Positions 1 through 9,540 of a stretch of DNA of 64,000 nucleotides are shown here, piece after piece. Both the position numbers and the translations under genes were made by a program. The stretch comes from Streptococcus thermophilus. GTDB lineage: Bacteria > Bacillota > Bacilli > Lactobacillales > Streptococcaceae. The stretch is taken from assembly GCF_010120595.1 (NCBI RefSeq), contig NZ_CP038020.1, positions 806,001 through 870,000 of the forward strand, written 5' to 3'. Each line of letters opens with the position of its first letter. The stretch's first letter is position 1. The notes beneath the pieces were generated by a model. The model saw nothing but the letters and a program-made list of their open reading frames with translations. It did not search any database and was not told where the DNA came from.

Positions 1-1
1 T

Positions 2-1585
2 GTCTTTGCACTCATTGGTTTAGTCGTTGGATATTTAGCAATTTCTATCAAACTTAGCAAAGCTAAGGAACAAGCAGAAACTATCTTGCTAAAGGCAGAA
101 CAAGACGCTGTGAATCTTCGTAGTCAGGCAGAACATGATGCAGATCATCTACGTGTAACTGCTGAACGCGAAAGTAAGGCTCAACGTAAAGAGCTCTTGT
201 TAGAGGCAAAAGAGAAAGCTAGAAAATATCGAGAAGATATTGAAGAAGAATTCAAATCTGAACGTCAAGAGCTTAAACAAATGGAGAATCGTTTAACAGA
301 ACGTGCAACCAGCCTTGATCGTAAGGATGAAAATCTATCAAGTAAAGAACTCGCCCTCGAGAAAAAAGAGCAGAGTCTTGCTGACAAATCTAAACATCTT
401 AATGAGCGTGAAGAGAATGTGACTCAGTTGGAGGCTGAGAAGCAAGCTGAACTTGAACGTATTGGTCAAATGACCATTGCAGAGGCGCGTGAGGTAATCT
501 TAACAGAGACTGAAAATAATCTTACTCATGAGATTGCAACACGTATCAAAGATGCAGAAGCACAGATCAAAGATACTGTTGATAAGAAGGCCAAAAACTT
601 GTTGGCGCAAGCTATGCAACGTTTGTCTGGGGATTATGTTACTGAACAAACCGTAACCACTGTTCACCTCCCAGATGATAATATGAAAGGTCGTATCATT
701 GGCCGTGAGGGGCGTAACATTCGTACCCTTGAAAGCTTAACAGGTATTGATGTTATCATCGATGATACTCCAGAAGTGGTTGTTCTTTCTGGTTTTGATC
801 CAGTCCGTCGTGAGATTGCTCGCATGACTCTCGAAGCCTTGATTAAGGATGGACGTATCCATCCAGCTCGTATTGAGGAGTTGGTTGAGAAGAGTCGTAA
901 GGAAATGGATAACCGTATCCGCGAATATGGTGAAGAGGCAGCTTACGAAATTGGGGCTATGAATCTCCACCCTGACCTAATCAAGATTATGGGACGATTG
1001 CAGTTCCGTACTTCATATGGTCAAAACGTACTTCGTCACTCAGTTGAAGTTGGTAAACTAGCAGGTATTATGGCCAGTGAATTGGGTGAGAATGTGGCTC
1101 TAGCTCGTCGTGCTGGTTTTCTTCATGATATGGGGAAAGCTATTGACAAAGAGGTCGAAGGTAGTCACGTTGAGATTGGTACTGAGTTTGCACGTAAGTA
1201 TAAAGAGCATCCAGTCGTGGTTAATGCCATTGCCAGCCACCATGGAGATGTGGAACCTGAGAGTGTGATTGCAGTTATTGTAGCTGCAGCAGATGCTTTG
1301 AGTTCGGCTCGCCCAGGAGCTCGTAATGAATCCGTTGAGAATTATGTCAAACGCCTTCGTGATTTGGAAGAGATTGCATCAAGCTTTGACGGTGTTCAAA
1401 CAAGCTTCGCCCTTCAAGCTGGTCGTGAAATTCGTATTATGGTTCATCCAAATAAAATCTCAGATGATGAAGTTACGATCTTGTCTCACAAGATACGTGA
1501 ACAAATTGAGAAAAACTTGGATTACCCAGGAAATATTAAGGTTACAGTCATTCGTGAATTCCGTGCGGTTGACTATGCCAAATAA
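2..1585 (+). CDS. rny: Ribonuclease Y (5' end outside window)
   Basis: Membrane-anchored endoribonuclease that starts mRNA decay. The open frame enters from the left edge: the first codons still encode the end of an N-terminal membrane helix ([13 protein letters not shown]), followed by a long charged coiled coil, a KH domain ([15 protein letters not shown], coded near 690-735) and an HD domain whose metal-binding HD is in LHDMGKAID (coded near 1120). Only a few N-terminal codons are missing. The TAA stop at 1583-1585 lies inside the target-site duplication of an IS element, so the reading frame is complete but the natural terminator now lies about 1.2 kb downstream, beyond the IS. Confidence 0.95.
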   Translation, partial: VFALIGLVVGYLAISIKLSKAKEQAETILLKAEQDAVNLRSQAEHDADHLRVTAERESKAQRKELLLEAKEKARKYREDIEEEFKSERQELKQMENRLTERATSLDRKDENLSSKELALEKKEQSLADKSKHLNEREENVTQLEAEKQAELERIGQMTIAEAREVILTETENNLTHEIATRIKDAEAQIKDTVDKKAKNLLAQAMQRLSGDYVTEQTVTTVHLPDDNMKGRIIGREGRNIRTLESLTGIDVIIDDTPEVVVLSGFDPVRREIARMTLEALIKDGRIHPARIEELVEKSRKEMDNRIREYGEEAAYEIGAMNLHPDLIKIMGRLQFRTSYGQNVLRHSVEVGKLAGIMASELGENVALARRAGFLHDMGKAIDKEVEGSHVEIGTEFARKYKEHPVVVNAIASHHGDVEPESVIAVIVAAADALSSARPGARNESVENYVKRLRDLEEIASSFDGVQTSFALQAGREIRIMVHPNKISDDEVTILSHKIREQIEKNLDYPGNIKVTVIREFRAVDYAK

Positions 1586-1587
1586 GA
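1580..1587. repeat. Left target-site duplication of the ISL3 element
   Basis: The octamer AAATAAGA sits immediately left of the IS end and is repeated exactly at 2795-2802 on the right side. Eight-base duplications are typical of ISL3-family insertions. The octamer contains the rny stop codon. Confidence 0.9.
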
Positions 1588-1618
1588 GGTTCTTTGTCAA
1601 CTGTAGAGGGTGGCAAAG

Positions 1619-2675
1619 TTAAGCTCTAGCGAGAACAAATGATGTTCTCGCTTTTTTGCTGTTCAAAGCGATGTAAATACGTTTTTTAAAGTTGTTAGAG
1701 TTGTTTTAAATGAGTGATTGAGTTGAGGTAAAGCTTCCTGAATTAATCCAAAAAATTGTTGTGTTTAAAAATCTTGTCTAAACACTCTTTAGGTGTTAAG
1801 GTTTCCCTGAAAGTCCTCGAATAAAAGGCGTCAGGTAATAGTTTTCGACTATCCTTTTGAATGAGTTTCCAGTAATATTTTAGAACACGATATTCAAGAG
1901 ACTTCTTCTCAAATTATTTCATTATTTGAATGCGTGTCTGTTTTAGCGTTCTGTTCATATGTTGGACAATGTGAAAACGGTCAAGAACAATTTTAGCATT
2001 GGGAAAAATAGTTTTGATTAAAGGGATGTAATTACCAGACATATCCATAGTAACAATTTTCACCCCTTCTCGAGCTTCTTTAGAGTATTTGAAAAAGTGA
2101 CTACGAATGGTTGTTTGTCGTCTGTTATCAAGAATAGTGATAATTTTCTTAGTCTCATAATCCTGAGCAATAAAGGCTAGCTTTCCCTTTTGATAAGAGA
2201 ATTCATCCCAAGACAGTACTTCAGGTAAGGTAGAATGGTCATCCTTGAACTGAAATTGTTTAAGCTTACGATACACAGTTGAGGTCGAGATGGCAAGTTT
2301 TTCAGTGATGTGCGTCAAAGCTTCTCGATTAAGCAAGAGTTGAGCTGTTTTCTGCTTCACTAATTCAGAGATTTGACAGTTCTTCTGAACAAGGGAGGTC
2401 TCAGAAACCGTCACTTTATGGCAGTCTTTGCATTGAAATCTTCTCTTCTTCAAACGAATAAGACTAGGGAGTCCACCAATCTCAATAAAAGGAATCTTAT
2501 AAGGCTTTTAAAAGTCGTATTTGATTTGTTTTCCTTGACAATGACAACACTTAGGAGGAGTGTAATCAAGTGTAGCTTGCACCTCAATATGTGTCTCGTG
2601 TTGAAAAACTTTAGTTAAAGTGATATTTTTGTCTTTAATTCCGATTAATTCTGTAGTATGATAGAGTTGTCTCAT
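1619..2675 (-). pseudogene. ISL3-family transposase, inactivated
   Basis: Read on the minus strand from the ATG at 2675: MRQLYHTTELIGIKDKNI, a CxxC zinc ribbon (PPKCCHCQGKQ), then an in-frame TAA; a 179-codon open stretch (2453-1914) with the DDE core including VLSWDEFSYQKGKL, TMDMSGNYIPL and LDRFHIVQHM; a second TAA after RIQIMK; then LEYRVLKYYWKLIQ; a frameshift and deletion near FGLIQEALPQLNHSF; and in another frame the normal ISL3 C-terminus KKRIYIALNSKKARTSFVLA ending at 1619. At least two nonsense codons, one or more frameshifts and an internal deletion are visible. Confidence 0.9.
1628..1657 (+). terminator. Strong hairpin at the IS end, acting as terminator downstream of rny
   Basis: AGCGAGAACA (1628-1637) pairs perfectly with TGTTCTCGCT (1643-1652) across a 5-nt loop and is followed by a T run. 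It lies inside the transposase C-terminal codons but, in the plus orientation, has the form of a rho-independent terminator 43 nt after the rny stop. Confidence 0.75.
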
Positions 2676-2794
2676 ATGATTCTTTCTATTTATGGTTTCG
2701 TCGCTTTAAATTTTAAGTCAGATGGGACTTTTTGTATACTCAAAAGCTCCATAACTTCTTAGCAGGTTTTACCCACTACAGAAATTATAGAGCC

Positions 2795-2802
2795 AAATAA
2801 GA
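2795..2802. repeat. Right target-site duplication of the ISL3 element
   Basis: AAATAAGA, identical to 1580-1587, directly abutting the right inverted repeat that ends at 2794. Confidence 0.9.
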
Positions 2803-2806
2803 TAAG

Positions 2807-2826
2807 AAAGCCGAAAGGCTTTTTTT
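2807..2826 (+). terminator. Original rny terminator, displaced by the IS
   Basis: AAAGCC-GAAA-GGCTTT stem-loop followed by Ts. It starts a few bases after the right target duplication. In the uninterrupted locus it would have followed the rny stop codon immediately. Confidence 0.8.
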
Positions 2827-2950
2827 ATTTTGTAGTAAAAGTGAAAAGATTAGCCCTGTTAAAAATGTATGAACTTTCTTATCAAATTGCTTCATTTTGA
2901 TAGGTTAGCGTTTTATAATGAAATATTTTGATTTTTTTTGAGGTTCTTTA

Positions 2951-2998
2951 TTGACATCTATTATAAATTTAGTATAATAGATTTTGTAAACGATTACA
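2951..2998 (+). promoter_or_regulatory. fru operon promoter with a perfect cre site
   Basis: TTGACA at 2951-2956, 16-bp spacer, TATAAT at 2973-2978. Seven bases downstream TGTAAACGATTACA (2985-2998) fits the catabolite-responsive element consensus TGWAANCGNTNWCA at every position. A CcpA site overlapping the transcription start is a typical repressing position. The fruR ribosome site (AAGGAGAG) follows at once. Confidence 0.85.
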
Positions 2999-3010
2999 GA
3001 AGGAGAGACT

Positions 3011-3757
3011 ATGCTAAAGTCTGAACGTAAGCAGATTATCTTGTCTCAGTTGAAACAAGATGGTTTTGTCACTTTGGAAAACCTGACAGTTTTATTAAGT
3101 GATACGTCTGAGTCGACAATTCGTCGTGACTTGGATGAGTTAGCGGCAGATGGCAAACTTAAACGTGTTCATGGTGGTGCTGAAAGTATTCATAGTCTAA
3201 AGGAAGAAATTGCCAATAGCCAAAAAGCTATCAGAAATGTTCAAGAAAAGGCTCAATTAGCTGGCTATGCTGCCGATTTGATTAAGGAAGGTGATGTCGT
3301 TTTTCTTGAGGCTAGTACAACGAATGAACTTTTGATTCCACATTTGAGCAATCGTCAGGTGACGGTTGTGACTAATTCTATCTATCATGCTGTTAAGCTG
3401 GTAGATCTCGGTATTAGTACTAGGATTATTGGTGGTAAGGTTAAACATTCAACAGATGCCTCTATTGGAAGTACAGCTCTGGAACAAATCAGACAACTGA
3501 ATTTTGATTGTGCTTTCATTGGTGCTAATGGAGTTGATGCCAATTATTTCACAACGCCAGATATGGAAGAGGCAGTTATTAAACGAACAGTGATAGCTAA
3601 TGCGCAAAAAGCCTATGTTCTAGCTGATACCTCTAAACTTGGTCAGATTACCTATGCTAAGGTAGCCGAGGTTGAGAAAGTAACCATAATCACAAATGCT
3701 TCGGAAGAAGGGCTCCTTAAAGAATTAAAAGAGAAAACGAGGGTTATTGAAGTATGA
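3011..3757 (+). CDS. fruR: DeoR-family regulator of the fructose operon
   Basis: A 248-residue DeoR-type transcription factor. The N-terminal winged helix contains the family signature region (STIRRDLDELAADGKLKRVHGG, residues about 36-57), followed by a sugar-phosphate sensing domain with the conserved FIGANGVD segment near residue 170. Being first in an operon with fruK and fruA, it very probably responds to fructose 1-phosphate and controls its own operon. The stop overlaps the fruK start by 4 nt, so the genes are translationally coupled. RBS AAGGAGAG lies 3-10 nt before the ATG. No defects seen. Confidence 0.93.
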   Translation: MLKSERKQIILSQLKQDGFVTLENLTVLLSDTSESTIRRDLDELAADGKLKRVHGGAESIHSLKEEIANSQKAIRNVQEKAQLAGYAADLIKEGDVVFLEASTTNELLIPHLSNRQVTVVTNSIYHAVKLVDLGISTRIIGGKVKHSTDASIGSTALEQIRQLNFDCAFIGANGVDANYFTTPDMEEAVIKRTVIANAQKAYVLADTSKLGQITYAKVAEVEKVTIITNASEEGLLKELKEKTRVIEV

Positions 3758-4665
3758 TTTATACTGTAACACTAAACCCATCAATCGACTTCATTGTTCG
3801 TATCGACAAGGTAGAGATTGGTGAAGTTAACCGTATGGAGAGTGATGATAAATTCGCTGGTGGTAAGGGTATTAATGTCAGCCGTATTCTACAACGTTTA
3901 GGAATTGACAATACTGCTACGGGCTTCATCGGTGGTTTTACAGGACGTTTTGTTACAGATAGTTTGGATGCTGAAGGTATTAAAACTAAGTTTGTAGCTG
4001 TCGATCAAGATACACGTATCAATGTTAAAATCAAGGCTGACCAAGAAACTGAAATTAACGGTACTGGACCTGTCATCAATGATTATCAGTTAGCTGAGCT
4101 TGAAGCTATCCTTTCAAGTGTAAGTGCTGACGATGTGGTTGTTTTTGCTGGATCTGCACCAAGCAATCTTGGAAACAAGGTCTATAACAAATTGATTCCA
4201 CTGGTTCGTGAAACTGGGGCACAGGTAGTTTGTGACTTTGAAGGACAAACCTTGCTTGATTCATTGGTCTACCAACCGCTCTTGGTTAAGCCAAATAACC
4301 ATGAACTTGAAGCCATTTTCAATGTTAAACTTAATGGTTTGGCTGATGTTGAAAAATATGCGCGTGAAATTCTTGCTAAGGGGGCGCAAAACGTTATTAT
4401 TTCAATGGCAGGTGATGGAGCTCTGCTTGTCACACCAGAGGCTGCATACTTTGCCAAACCAATCAAGGGAAAAGTGAAGAACTCTGTTGGTGCAGGTGAC
4501 TCAATGGTTGCTGGTTTCACTGGTGAATTTGTCAAATCAGGGGACCCAATTGAGGCTCTCAAGTGGGGGGTAGCATGTGGAACATCTACAGCTTTCTCAG
4601 ATGATTTGGCGACAATTGAATTTATTAAAGAAACATATAATAAAGTAGAGGTAGAAAAACTATGA
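3754..4665 (+). CDS. fruK: 1-phosphofructokinase
   Basis: Phosphorylates fructose 1-phosphate, the product of the FruA transporter, to fructose 1,6-bisphosphate in the cytoplasm. This 303-residue protein has the ribokinase/PfkB fold marks: N-terminal substrate site with GGKGINVSRIL (residues about 38-48) and the C-terminal catalytic signature GAGDSMVAGF with the catalytic Asp (residues about 247-256). Length is normal. It overlaps fruR by 4 nt and fruA by 4 nt, so the three genes form one tightly coupled operon under the promoter and cre site at 2951-2998. Confidence 0.95.
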   Translation: MIYTVTLNPSIDFIVRIDKVEIGEVNRMESDDKFAGGKGINVSRILQRLGIDNTATGFIGGFTGRFVTDSLDAEGIKTKFVAVDQDTRINVKIKADQETEINGTGPVINDYQLAELEAILSSVSADDVVVFAGSAPSNLGNKVYNKLIPLVRETGAQVVCDFEGQTLLDSLVYQPLLVKPNNHELEAIFNVKLNGLADVEKYAREILAKGAQNVIISMAGDGALLVTPEAAYFAKPIKGKVKNSVGAGDSMVAGFTGEFVKSGDPIEALKWGVACGTSTAFSDDLATIEFIKETYNKVEVEKL

Positions 4666-6638
4666 AAATTCAGGACTTACTGAACAAAAAAGTCATGTTG
4701 CTCGACCTTCAAGCAACTACAAAGGAAGCTGCTATTGATGAAATGATTAACAGCTTGGTTGATAATGGTGTCGTGACTGACTTTGATGTTTTCAAATCAG
4801 GCATTATGGCTCGTGAAGCACAAACATCAACTGGTTTGGGTGATGGAATTGCTATGCCACACAGTAAAAATGCTGCAGTAAAAGAAGCAACTGTACTTTT
4901 TGCTAAATCTAATAAAGGTGTGGATTACGAATCACTTGATGGTCAACCTACCGATCTCTTCTTTATGATTGCAGCTCCAGAGGGGGCAAATGACATTCAC
5001 TTGGCTGCACTTGCTGAATTGTCAAAATACCTCATGCAAGATGGTTTTGCAGACCGCTTGCGTCAGGTAACATCTGCGGATGAAGTGATTGAAGCGTTTA
5101 ATATTGGCGAAGAAGAAGCGCAAGCTGAGGAAGCTAAGAAAGCACAAGCTGTTAAAGAAGCAGCTTCAAGCGACAAACCACTTATTGTAGCAGTAACAGC
5201 TTGTACGACCGGTATTGCTCACACTTACATGGCTGAAGAATCATTGATTAAAACAGGTGAAAAAATGGGTGTCAATGTTCGTGTTGAAACTAACGGTGCC
5301 TCAGGTGTTGGAACACCATTGACCGCTGAAGAAATCAACAAGGCTGTTGGTGTTATCATTGCAGCGGACAAGGCAGTTGAAACAGCACGCTTTAATGGTA
5401 AGAAATTGATTTCTAAACCAGTTGCTGCAGCTATTCGTCAACCTCAAGAATTAATCCAAAACATCTTGGACGGTAAAGCTGAAGTTTTCCACGCTGAAAA
5501 TGCCGGAGCTGCTCAAGAATCAACAGAGAAATTGAGCCTCGGTGGTGCCTTCTATAAACACTTAATGAGTGGGGTATCACAAATGCTTCCATTCGTTATC
5601 GGTGGTGGTATCATGATTGCGCTTGCCTTCTTGCTTGACCAAATCATGGGTGTTCCTAAAGATCAATTGTCACAACTTGGTTCTTACCACGAAATTGCTG
5701 CTCAATTCAAAGCAATTGGTGGCGCTGCCTTTGGCTTTATGCTTCCAGTGCTTGCAGGTTACATTGCTTACTCTATCGCTGAGAAACCAGGTTTGGTTTC
5801 AGGTTTCGTAGCTGGTGCTATCGCTTCAAGTGGTGCTGCCTTTGGTGGAGTTCCGTTTGCTGCAGGTGGTAAAGCAACCCTTTCACTTGCCGGTGTATCT
5901 TCAGGTTTCCTTGGAGCTCTTGTTGGTGGTTTCCTTGCAGGTGGTGTTATCCTTGTTCTTCGCAAACTCTTGGCAGGTATTCCACGTGCTCTGGAAGGAA
6001 TCCGATCTATCTTGCTCTTACCACTTATTGGTGTATTTGCTACAGGTTTCTTGATGTTAGCAGTCAATATCCCAATGGCAGCAATTAATACTGGTCTTAA
6101 TAACTTCTTGTCAAGCTTGTCAGGAAGCTCAGCAGTTCTCCTTGGTCTCCTTGTTGGAGGTATGATGGCAGTTGATATGGGTGGACCAGTCAACAAAGCA
6201 GCTTACGTCTTTGGTACAGGTACTCTCGCAGCAACAGTAACTTCAGGTGGTTCAGTTGTCATGGCAGCAGTTATGGCAGCTGGTATGGTTCCTCCATTGG
6301 CAGTCTTTGTAGCGACACTCTTGTTTAAAGATAAATTTACTGAAGAAGAACGCAACTCTGGTTTGACAAACATTGTTATGGGACTCTCATTCATCACTGA
6401 AGGTGCGATTCCATTTGGTGCAGCTGACCCAGCACGCGCTATCCCAAGCTTTATCGTCGGTTCAGCCCTTACAGGTGCTCTTGTAGGTATGGCAGGAATC
6501 AAATTGATGGCACCACACGGAGGTATCTTCGTTATTGCCCTCACATCAAATGCTCTTCTCTACCTTATCTTCATCTTGATTGGTGCTGTGGTATCAGGTA
6601 TCCTCTTCGGATTCCTTCGCAAACCACTTGATAAATAA
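4662..6638 (+). CDS. fruA: Fructose-specific PTS transporter, EIIABC
   Basis: A 658-residue fused phosphotransferase permease that imports fructose as fructose 1-phosphate. Domain order: EIIA (residues about 1-150; phosphorylated His in GDGIAMPHSKN), EIIB (about 170-270; phosphorylated Cys in VTACTTGIAHTYMAEE) and the membrane EIIC domain (about 290-658, many Gly/Ala-rich hydrophobic helices, with a conserved GAIPFGAADP segment). All key residues are present and length is that of a full EIIABC. Last gene of the fru operon; a terminator follows at 6650. Large minus-strand open frames inside it are antisense artefacts of the Ala/Gly-rich coding. Confidence 0.95.
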   Translation: MKIQDLLNKKVMLLDLQATTKEAAIDEMINSLVDNGVVTDFDVFKSGIMAREAQTSTGLGDGIAMPHSKNAAVKEATVLFAKSNKGVDYESLDGQPTDLFFMIAAPEGANDIHLAALAELSKYLMQDGFADRLRQVTSADEVIEAFNIGEEEAQAEEAKKAQAVKEAASSDKPLIVAVTACTTGIAHTYMAEESLIKTGEKMGVNVRVETNGASGVGTPLTAEEINKAVGVIIAADKAVETARFNGKKLISKPVAAAIRQPQELIQNILDGKAEVFHAENAGAAQESTEKLSLGGAFYKHLMSGVSQMLPFVIGGGIMIALAFLLDQIMGVPKDQLSQLGSYHEIAAQFKAIGGAAFGFMLPVLAGYIAYSIAEKPGLVSGFVAGAIASSGAAFGGVPFAAGGKATLSLAGVSSGFLGALVGGFLAGGVILVLRKLLAGIPRALEGIRSILLLPLIGVFATGFLMLAVNIPMAAINTGLNNFLSSLSGSSAVLLGLLVGGMMAVDMGGPVNKAAYVFGTGTLAATVTSGGSVVMAAVMAAGMVPPLAVFVATLLFKDKFTEEERNSGLTNIVMGLSFITEGAIPFGAADPARAIPSFIVGSALTGALVGMAGIKLMAPHGGIFVIALTSNALLYLIFILIGAVVSGILFGFLRKPLDK

Positions 6639-6649
6639 GATTTGACAGA

Positions 6650-6679
6650 ACAATCTCGTTGTGACGGGATTGTTTTTTG
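6650..6679 (+). terminator. fru operon terminator
   Basis: ACAATCTCG pairs with CGGGATTGT (one T-G pair) around a 6-nt loop, followed by a T run. It lies 12 nt after the fruA stop. Confidence 0.8.
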
Positions 6680-6694
6680 TGTCGTAGCAGATTT

Positions 6695-6723
6695 TTGTCA
6701 GGGTACCTATTTTATGATAAAAT
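6695..6723 (+). promoter_or_regulatory. gor promoter
   Basis: TTGTCA (6695-6700), 17-bp spacer, TAAAAT (6718-6723), about 60 nt upstream of the gor start. Confidence 0.6.
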
Positions 6724-6785
6724 TTAGGCAGAAATGGCTTATCTAGTAGCTAATACGCTGTATAAAGAAACATAAGAGGTAAAAT

Positions 6786-8138
6786 ATGGTAAAAGAATAC
6801 GATTATATTGTCATTGGTGGTGGTTCTGGTGGTATTGCCAGTGCCAATCGTGCTGCTATGCATGGTGCTAAGGTTATTCTCTTTGAAGGGAAAGAGGTCG
6901 GTGGTACCTGTGTTAATGTAGGTTGTGTGCCTAAAAAGGTCATGTGGTATGGTGCTCAGGTTGCTGAAACCCTTCACCGTTATGCAGGCGAGTATGGTTT
7001 TGATGTGACGCTTAATAAATTTGATTTTGCAACGCTTAAGGCCAATCGTCAGGCTTATATCGACCGTATCCATGGTTCTTATGAGCGTGGTTTTGATAGC
7101 AATGGCGTTGAACGTGTATACGAGTATGCAAGATTTGTTGACACTCATACGGTTGAAGTAGCGGGCGAGCTTTATACAGCACCACATATCCTAATTGCAA
7201 CAGGTGGTCATCCCCTTTATCCAAATATTCCAGGCAGTGAATACGGAATTACCTCAGATGGTTTCTTTGAGCTAGATGAGGTGCCAAAACGTACAGCTGT
7301 TATTGGTGCTGGCTATATCGCAGTCGAAGTTGCCGGCGTTCTCAATGCTCTTGGCAGTGATACTCACCTATTTGTTCGTAAGGATCGCCCATTGCGTACC
7401 TTTGATAAAGACATTATCGATGTTTTAGTTGATGAGATGGCTAAGTCTGGCCCTACACTTCATATGCATGCTAATGCAACAGAGGTAGTGAAAAATGCAG
7501 ACGATTCTCTGACTATTAGCTTTGACAATGAAGAAACTATTACAGTTGATTGCCTTATCTGGGCTGTCGGACGTGCAGCGAATACTTCTGGCTTTGGTCT
7601 TGAAAAGACAGGCGTTGAGTTGACTGAACGAGGTAACATTTATTCAGACGAGTTTGAAAACACATCTGTTCCTGGTATCTATGCTCTTGGAGATGTGACT
7701 GGTAAACTTGATTTGACTCCAGTTGCAGTGAAGGCTGGTCGACAATTGTCAGAGCGACTTTTCAATAATAAAGTTGATGCTAAGCTTGATTACACAGATG
7801 TAGCTACTGTGGTCTTTAGTCATCCGGCCATTGGTGCTATTGGGTTGACTGAGGAAAAGGCAATTGCTAAATATGGTGCAGAGAATATCAAGGTCTATAA
7901 ATCTAGTTTCACTCCAATGTATACGGCTCTTGGGGATAATCGTCAGCTGTCAACCATGAAATTAGTAACGCTAGGTGAGGATGAAAAAATCATCGGTCTT
8001 CACGGTATTGGGTATGGTGTCGATGAGATGATTCAAGGATTCTCTGTGGCTATTAAGATGGGAGCAACTAAGGCTGATTTTGATAATACGGTTGCCATTC
8101 ATCCAACCGGTTCAGAAGAGTTTGTAACAATGAGATAA
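6786..8138 (+). CDS. gor: Glutathione reductase
   Basis: NADPH-dependent flavoenzyme that reduces glutathione disulfide, protecting this catalase-negative organism from oxidative stress. The 450 residues show the N-terminal FAD dinucleotide fold ([18 protein letters not shown]), the redox-active disulfide in [16 protein letters not shown] (residues about 40-55), the NADPH fold ([20 protein letters not shown]), the second FAD contact ([11 protein letters not shown]) and the C-terminal dimer interface with catalytic HPTGSEEFV (HxxxxEE). Full length, no defects. Monocistronic, with its own promoter and a convergent neighbour (folC). Confidence 0.93.
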   Translation: MVKEYDYIVIGGGSGGIASANRAAMHGAKVILFEGKEVGGTCVNVGCVPKKVMWYGAQVAETLHRYAGEYGFDVTLNKFDFATLKANRQAYIDRIHGSYERGFDSNGVERVYEYARFVDTHTVEVAGELYTAPHILIATGGHPLYPNIPGSEYGITSDGFFELDEVPKRTAVIGAGYIAVEVAGVLNALGSDTHLFVRKDRPLRTFDKDIIDVLVDEMAKSGPTLHMHANATEVVKNADDSLTISFDNEETITVDCLIWAVGRAANTSGFGLEKTGVELTERGNIYSDEFENTSVPGIYALGDVTGKLDLTPVAVKAGRQLSERLFNNKVDAKLDYTDVATVVFSHPAIGAIGLTEEKAIAKYGAENIKVYKSSFTPMYTALGDNRQLSTMKLVTLGEDEKIIGLHGIGYGVDEMIQGFSVAIKMGATKADFDNTVAIHPTGSEEFVTMR

Positions 8139-8227
8139 ATAGGTGAAGTCTGTCTACTTAAATGGATAGACTTTTTGTGGCTAAATGGTAACCTATATCT
8201 TTTGTGTCACTTTGGCTTGTCTTAACG

Positions 8228-8255
8228 AAAAAAGGCCTTTAGGCCTTTTTTTCGT
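8228..8255. terminator. Bidirectional terminator between gor and folC
   Basis: AAAAAAGGCC (8228-8237), loop TTTA, GGCCTTTTTT (8242-8251), with A and T tracts on either side, so it can stop transcription in both directions. It overlaps the folC stop codon at 8239-8241. Confidence 0.85.
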
Positions 8256-9495
8256 TGATTAGGTAGTTCCTGACTTCTGAAATAAAGTAAAGGGATCCAG
8301 TGACGACAAATAAATTATCAGAATTTGCAGACTCAGATTGGGTTAACCAGTCTCTGTAGTCAGTTGAGCGTTCTAAGTGTTGAGGGTAATCATCCAAGGG
8401 CAGTGCCTCAAAGAAATTGAAGGAGGTTACTGTTATATGATAGTCTTTAAGCTCATCAAGTAAGTCAGTCAAAGGTTTTCGTCGAAGTCCTGCAAAGAGG
8501 ATGTGAATTCGACGGTTGGCAAAGTTATCTTTTAATACCTGTTTTAGGCTGGCAATTCCTTGAGGATTATGGGCACCATCTAGGTAAATGTTGTTTCCAA
8601 TCCACTCACTACGACCAGGCCAGTGTGTGTCACAAATACCATCTTGAATGCTTTGATTGGTAATCTTAGGAAATCTTTGAGTCAAGAGATGGGCAGCAGT
8701 GACAGCTAGGCCAGTATTATTTTCCTGATGTTTTCCTAGCATGGGGAGACTAAGATTTGGGCTCTCCCAATCACTATAAATAACTCGAAGAGTTTGATTG
8801 TCTGTGGAAAGAAGCTGGATTTCTCGATCAATGTTTGCTATAGGAGCCTGAAGTTCCTGGGATTTTTGTTTGAAGAGATGTGAAACTTCTTCAGAAACGC
8901 GACCGAGTAATATAGGAGTGTTTTCTCGCATGACGCCCGCTTTATGTCTAGTAATATCTATTAGGCTATCGCCCAAAGTTTCAGTGTGATCAAAGCTAAT
9001 TGAAGTGCAGATGACAAGCTCCGGCGAAAGCACATTGGTTGAATCAAGCTGTCCCCCAATCCCTGCTTCAATGATAGCAATATCAACCTGTTTAAGGTCG
9101 AAGTAGAGAAACATGAGTAAGGTGACCAATTCGAATTCCGTTGGTCGACCTAAATCAGTGTTGTTTTCTAAATCATTGAGAAAAACTCGAGCTTTCTCAA
9201 CAATGTTAATCAGATCCTTGTCCGGAATCTCTGTGCCGTTGATACTAATACGTTCGTTAAAGCGAGTAATATAAGGGGAGGTAAAGGTCCCGACCTGATA
9301 GCCTGATTTTGTTAGGATATTTTGTAGGTAGCTAGTCGTTGAGCCTTTACCATTGGTTCCGACAATATGGACTGTTGGATAGTGCATTTGAGGATTTCCA
9401 GCTTGTTTCAGGAGCCAGCGCATACGTTTAAGTTGGGGGCGACGTCCATTGCCTTTGAAGGAGTGGATGAAATTTAGAGTTTCTGTATAGTTCAT
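8239..9495 (-). CDS. folC: Bifunctional folylpolyglutamate/dihydrofolate synthase
   Basis: Adds glutamate to folates (and probably to dihydropteroate) to retain them in the cell. The 418-residue Mur-ligase-like enzyme shows the ATP-binding loop GTNGKGSTTSYLQ (residues about 46-58), the FTSPYITRFNERI segment, the IEAGIGGQLDSTN motif and the C-terminal glutamate-ligase domain (NIYLDGAHNPQGI). Full length. Lies convergent with gor and shares its terminator. The next upstream gene on this strand (9541-10083) is separated by only 45 bp, so the two may be co-transcribed. Confidence 0.93.
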   Translation of the reverse strand: MNYTETLNFIHSFKGNGRRPQLKRMRWLLKQAGNPQMHYPTVHIVGTNGKGSTTSYLQNILTKSGYQVGTFTSPYITRFNERISINGTEIPDKDLINIVEKARVFLNDLENNTDLGRPTEFELVTLLMFLYFDLKQVDIAIIEAGIGGQLDSTNVLSPELVICTSISFDHTETLGDSLIDITRHKAGVMRENTPILLGRVSEEVSHLFKQKSQELQAPIANIDREIQLLSTDNQTLRVIYSDWESPNLSLPMLGKHQENNTGLAVTAAHLLTQRFPKITNQSIQDGICDTHWPGRSEWIGNNIYLDGAHNPQGIASLKQVLKDNFANRRIHILFAGLRRKPLTDLLDELKDYHITVTSFNFFEALPLDDYPQHLERSTDYRDWLTQSESANSDNLFVVTGSLYFISEVRNYLINEKKA

Positions 9496-9540
9496 AGGAT
9501 TATAGAAAAAAGTCAGGGGTTTCCTAACCTTTTCTTTGTT

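Larger units (their letters stand above)
1588..2794 (-). mobile_element. Degenerate ISL3-family insertion sequence (IS1193/IS1167-like)
   Basis: A 1207-bp element bounded by imperfect terminal inverted repeats. The left end begins GGTTCTTTGTCAACTGTAG and the right end, read on the minus strand, begins GGCTCTATAATTTCTGTAG; both continue to GGGT and match at 16 of 24 positions by eye. Both ends are flanked by the octamer AAATAAGA. It carries one minus-strand transposase gene that is broken and internally deleted, so the copy cannot move by itself. Similarity to IS1193, common in S. thermophilus, is from memory of the transposase sequence. Confidence 0.88.

Noticed and set aside
5768..6544. Two long minus-strand open frames opposite fruA (5768-6196 and 6203-6544)
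   Set aside because: They are antisense to the conserved EIIC domain; the Gly/Ala/Pro-rich coding leaves few stops on the other strand. No RBS and no family resemblance.
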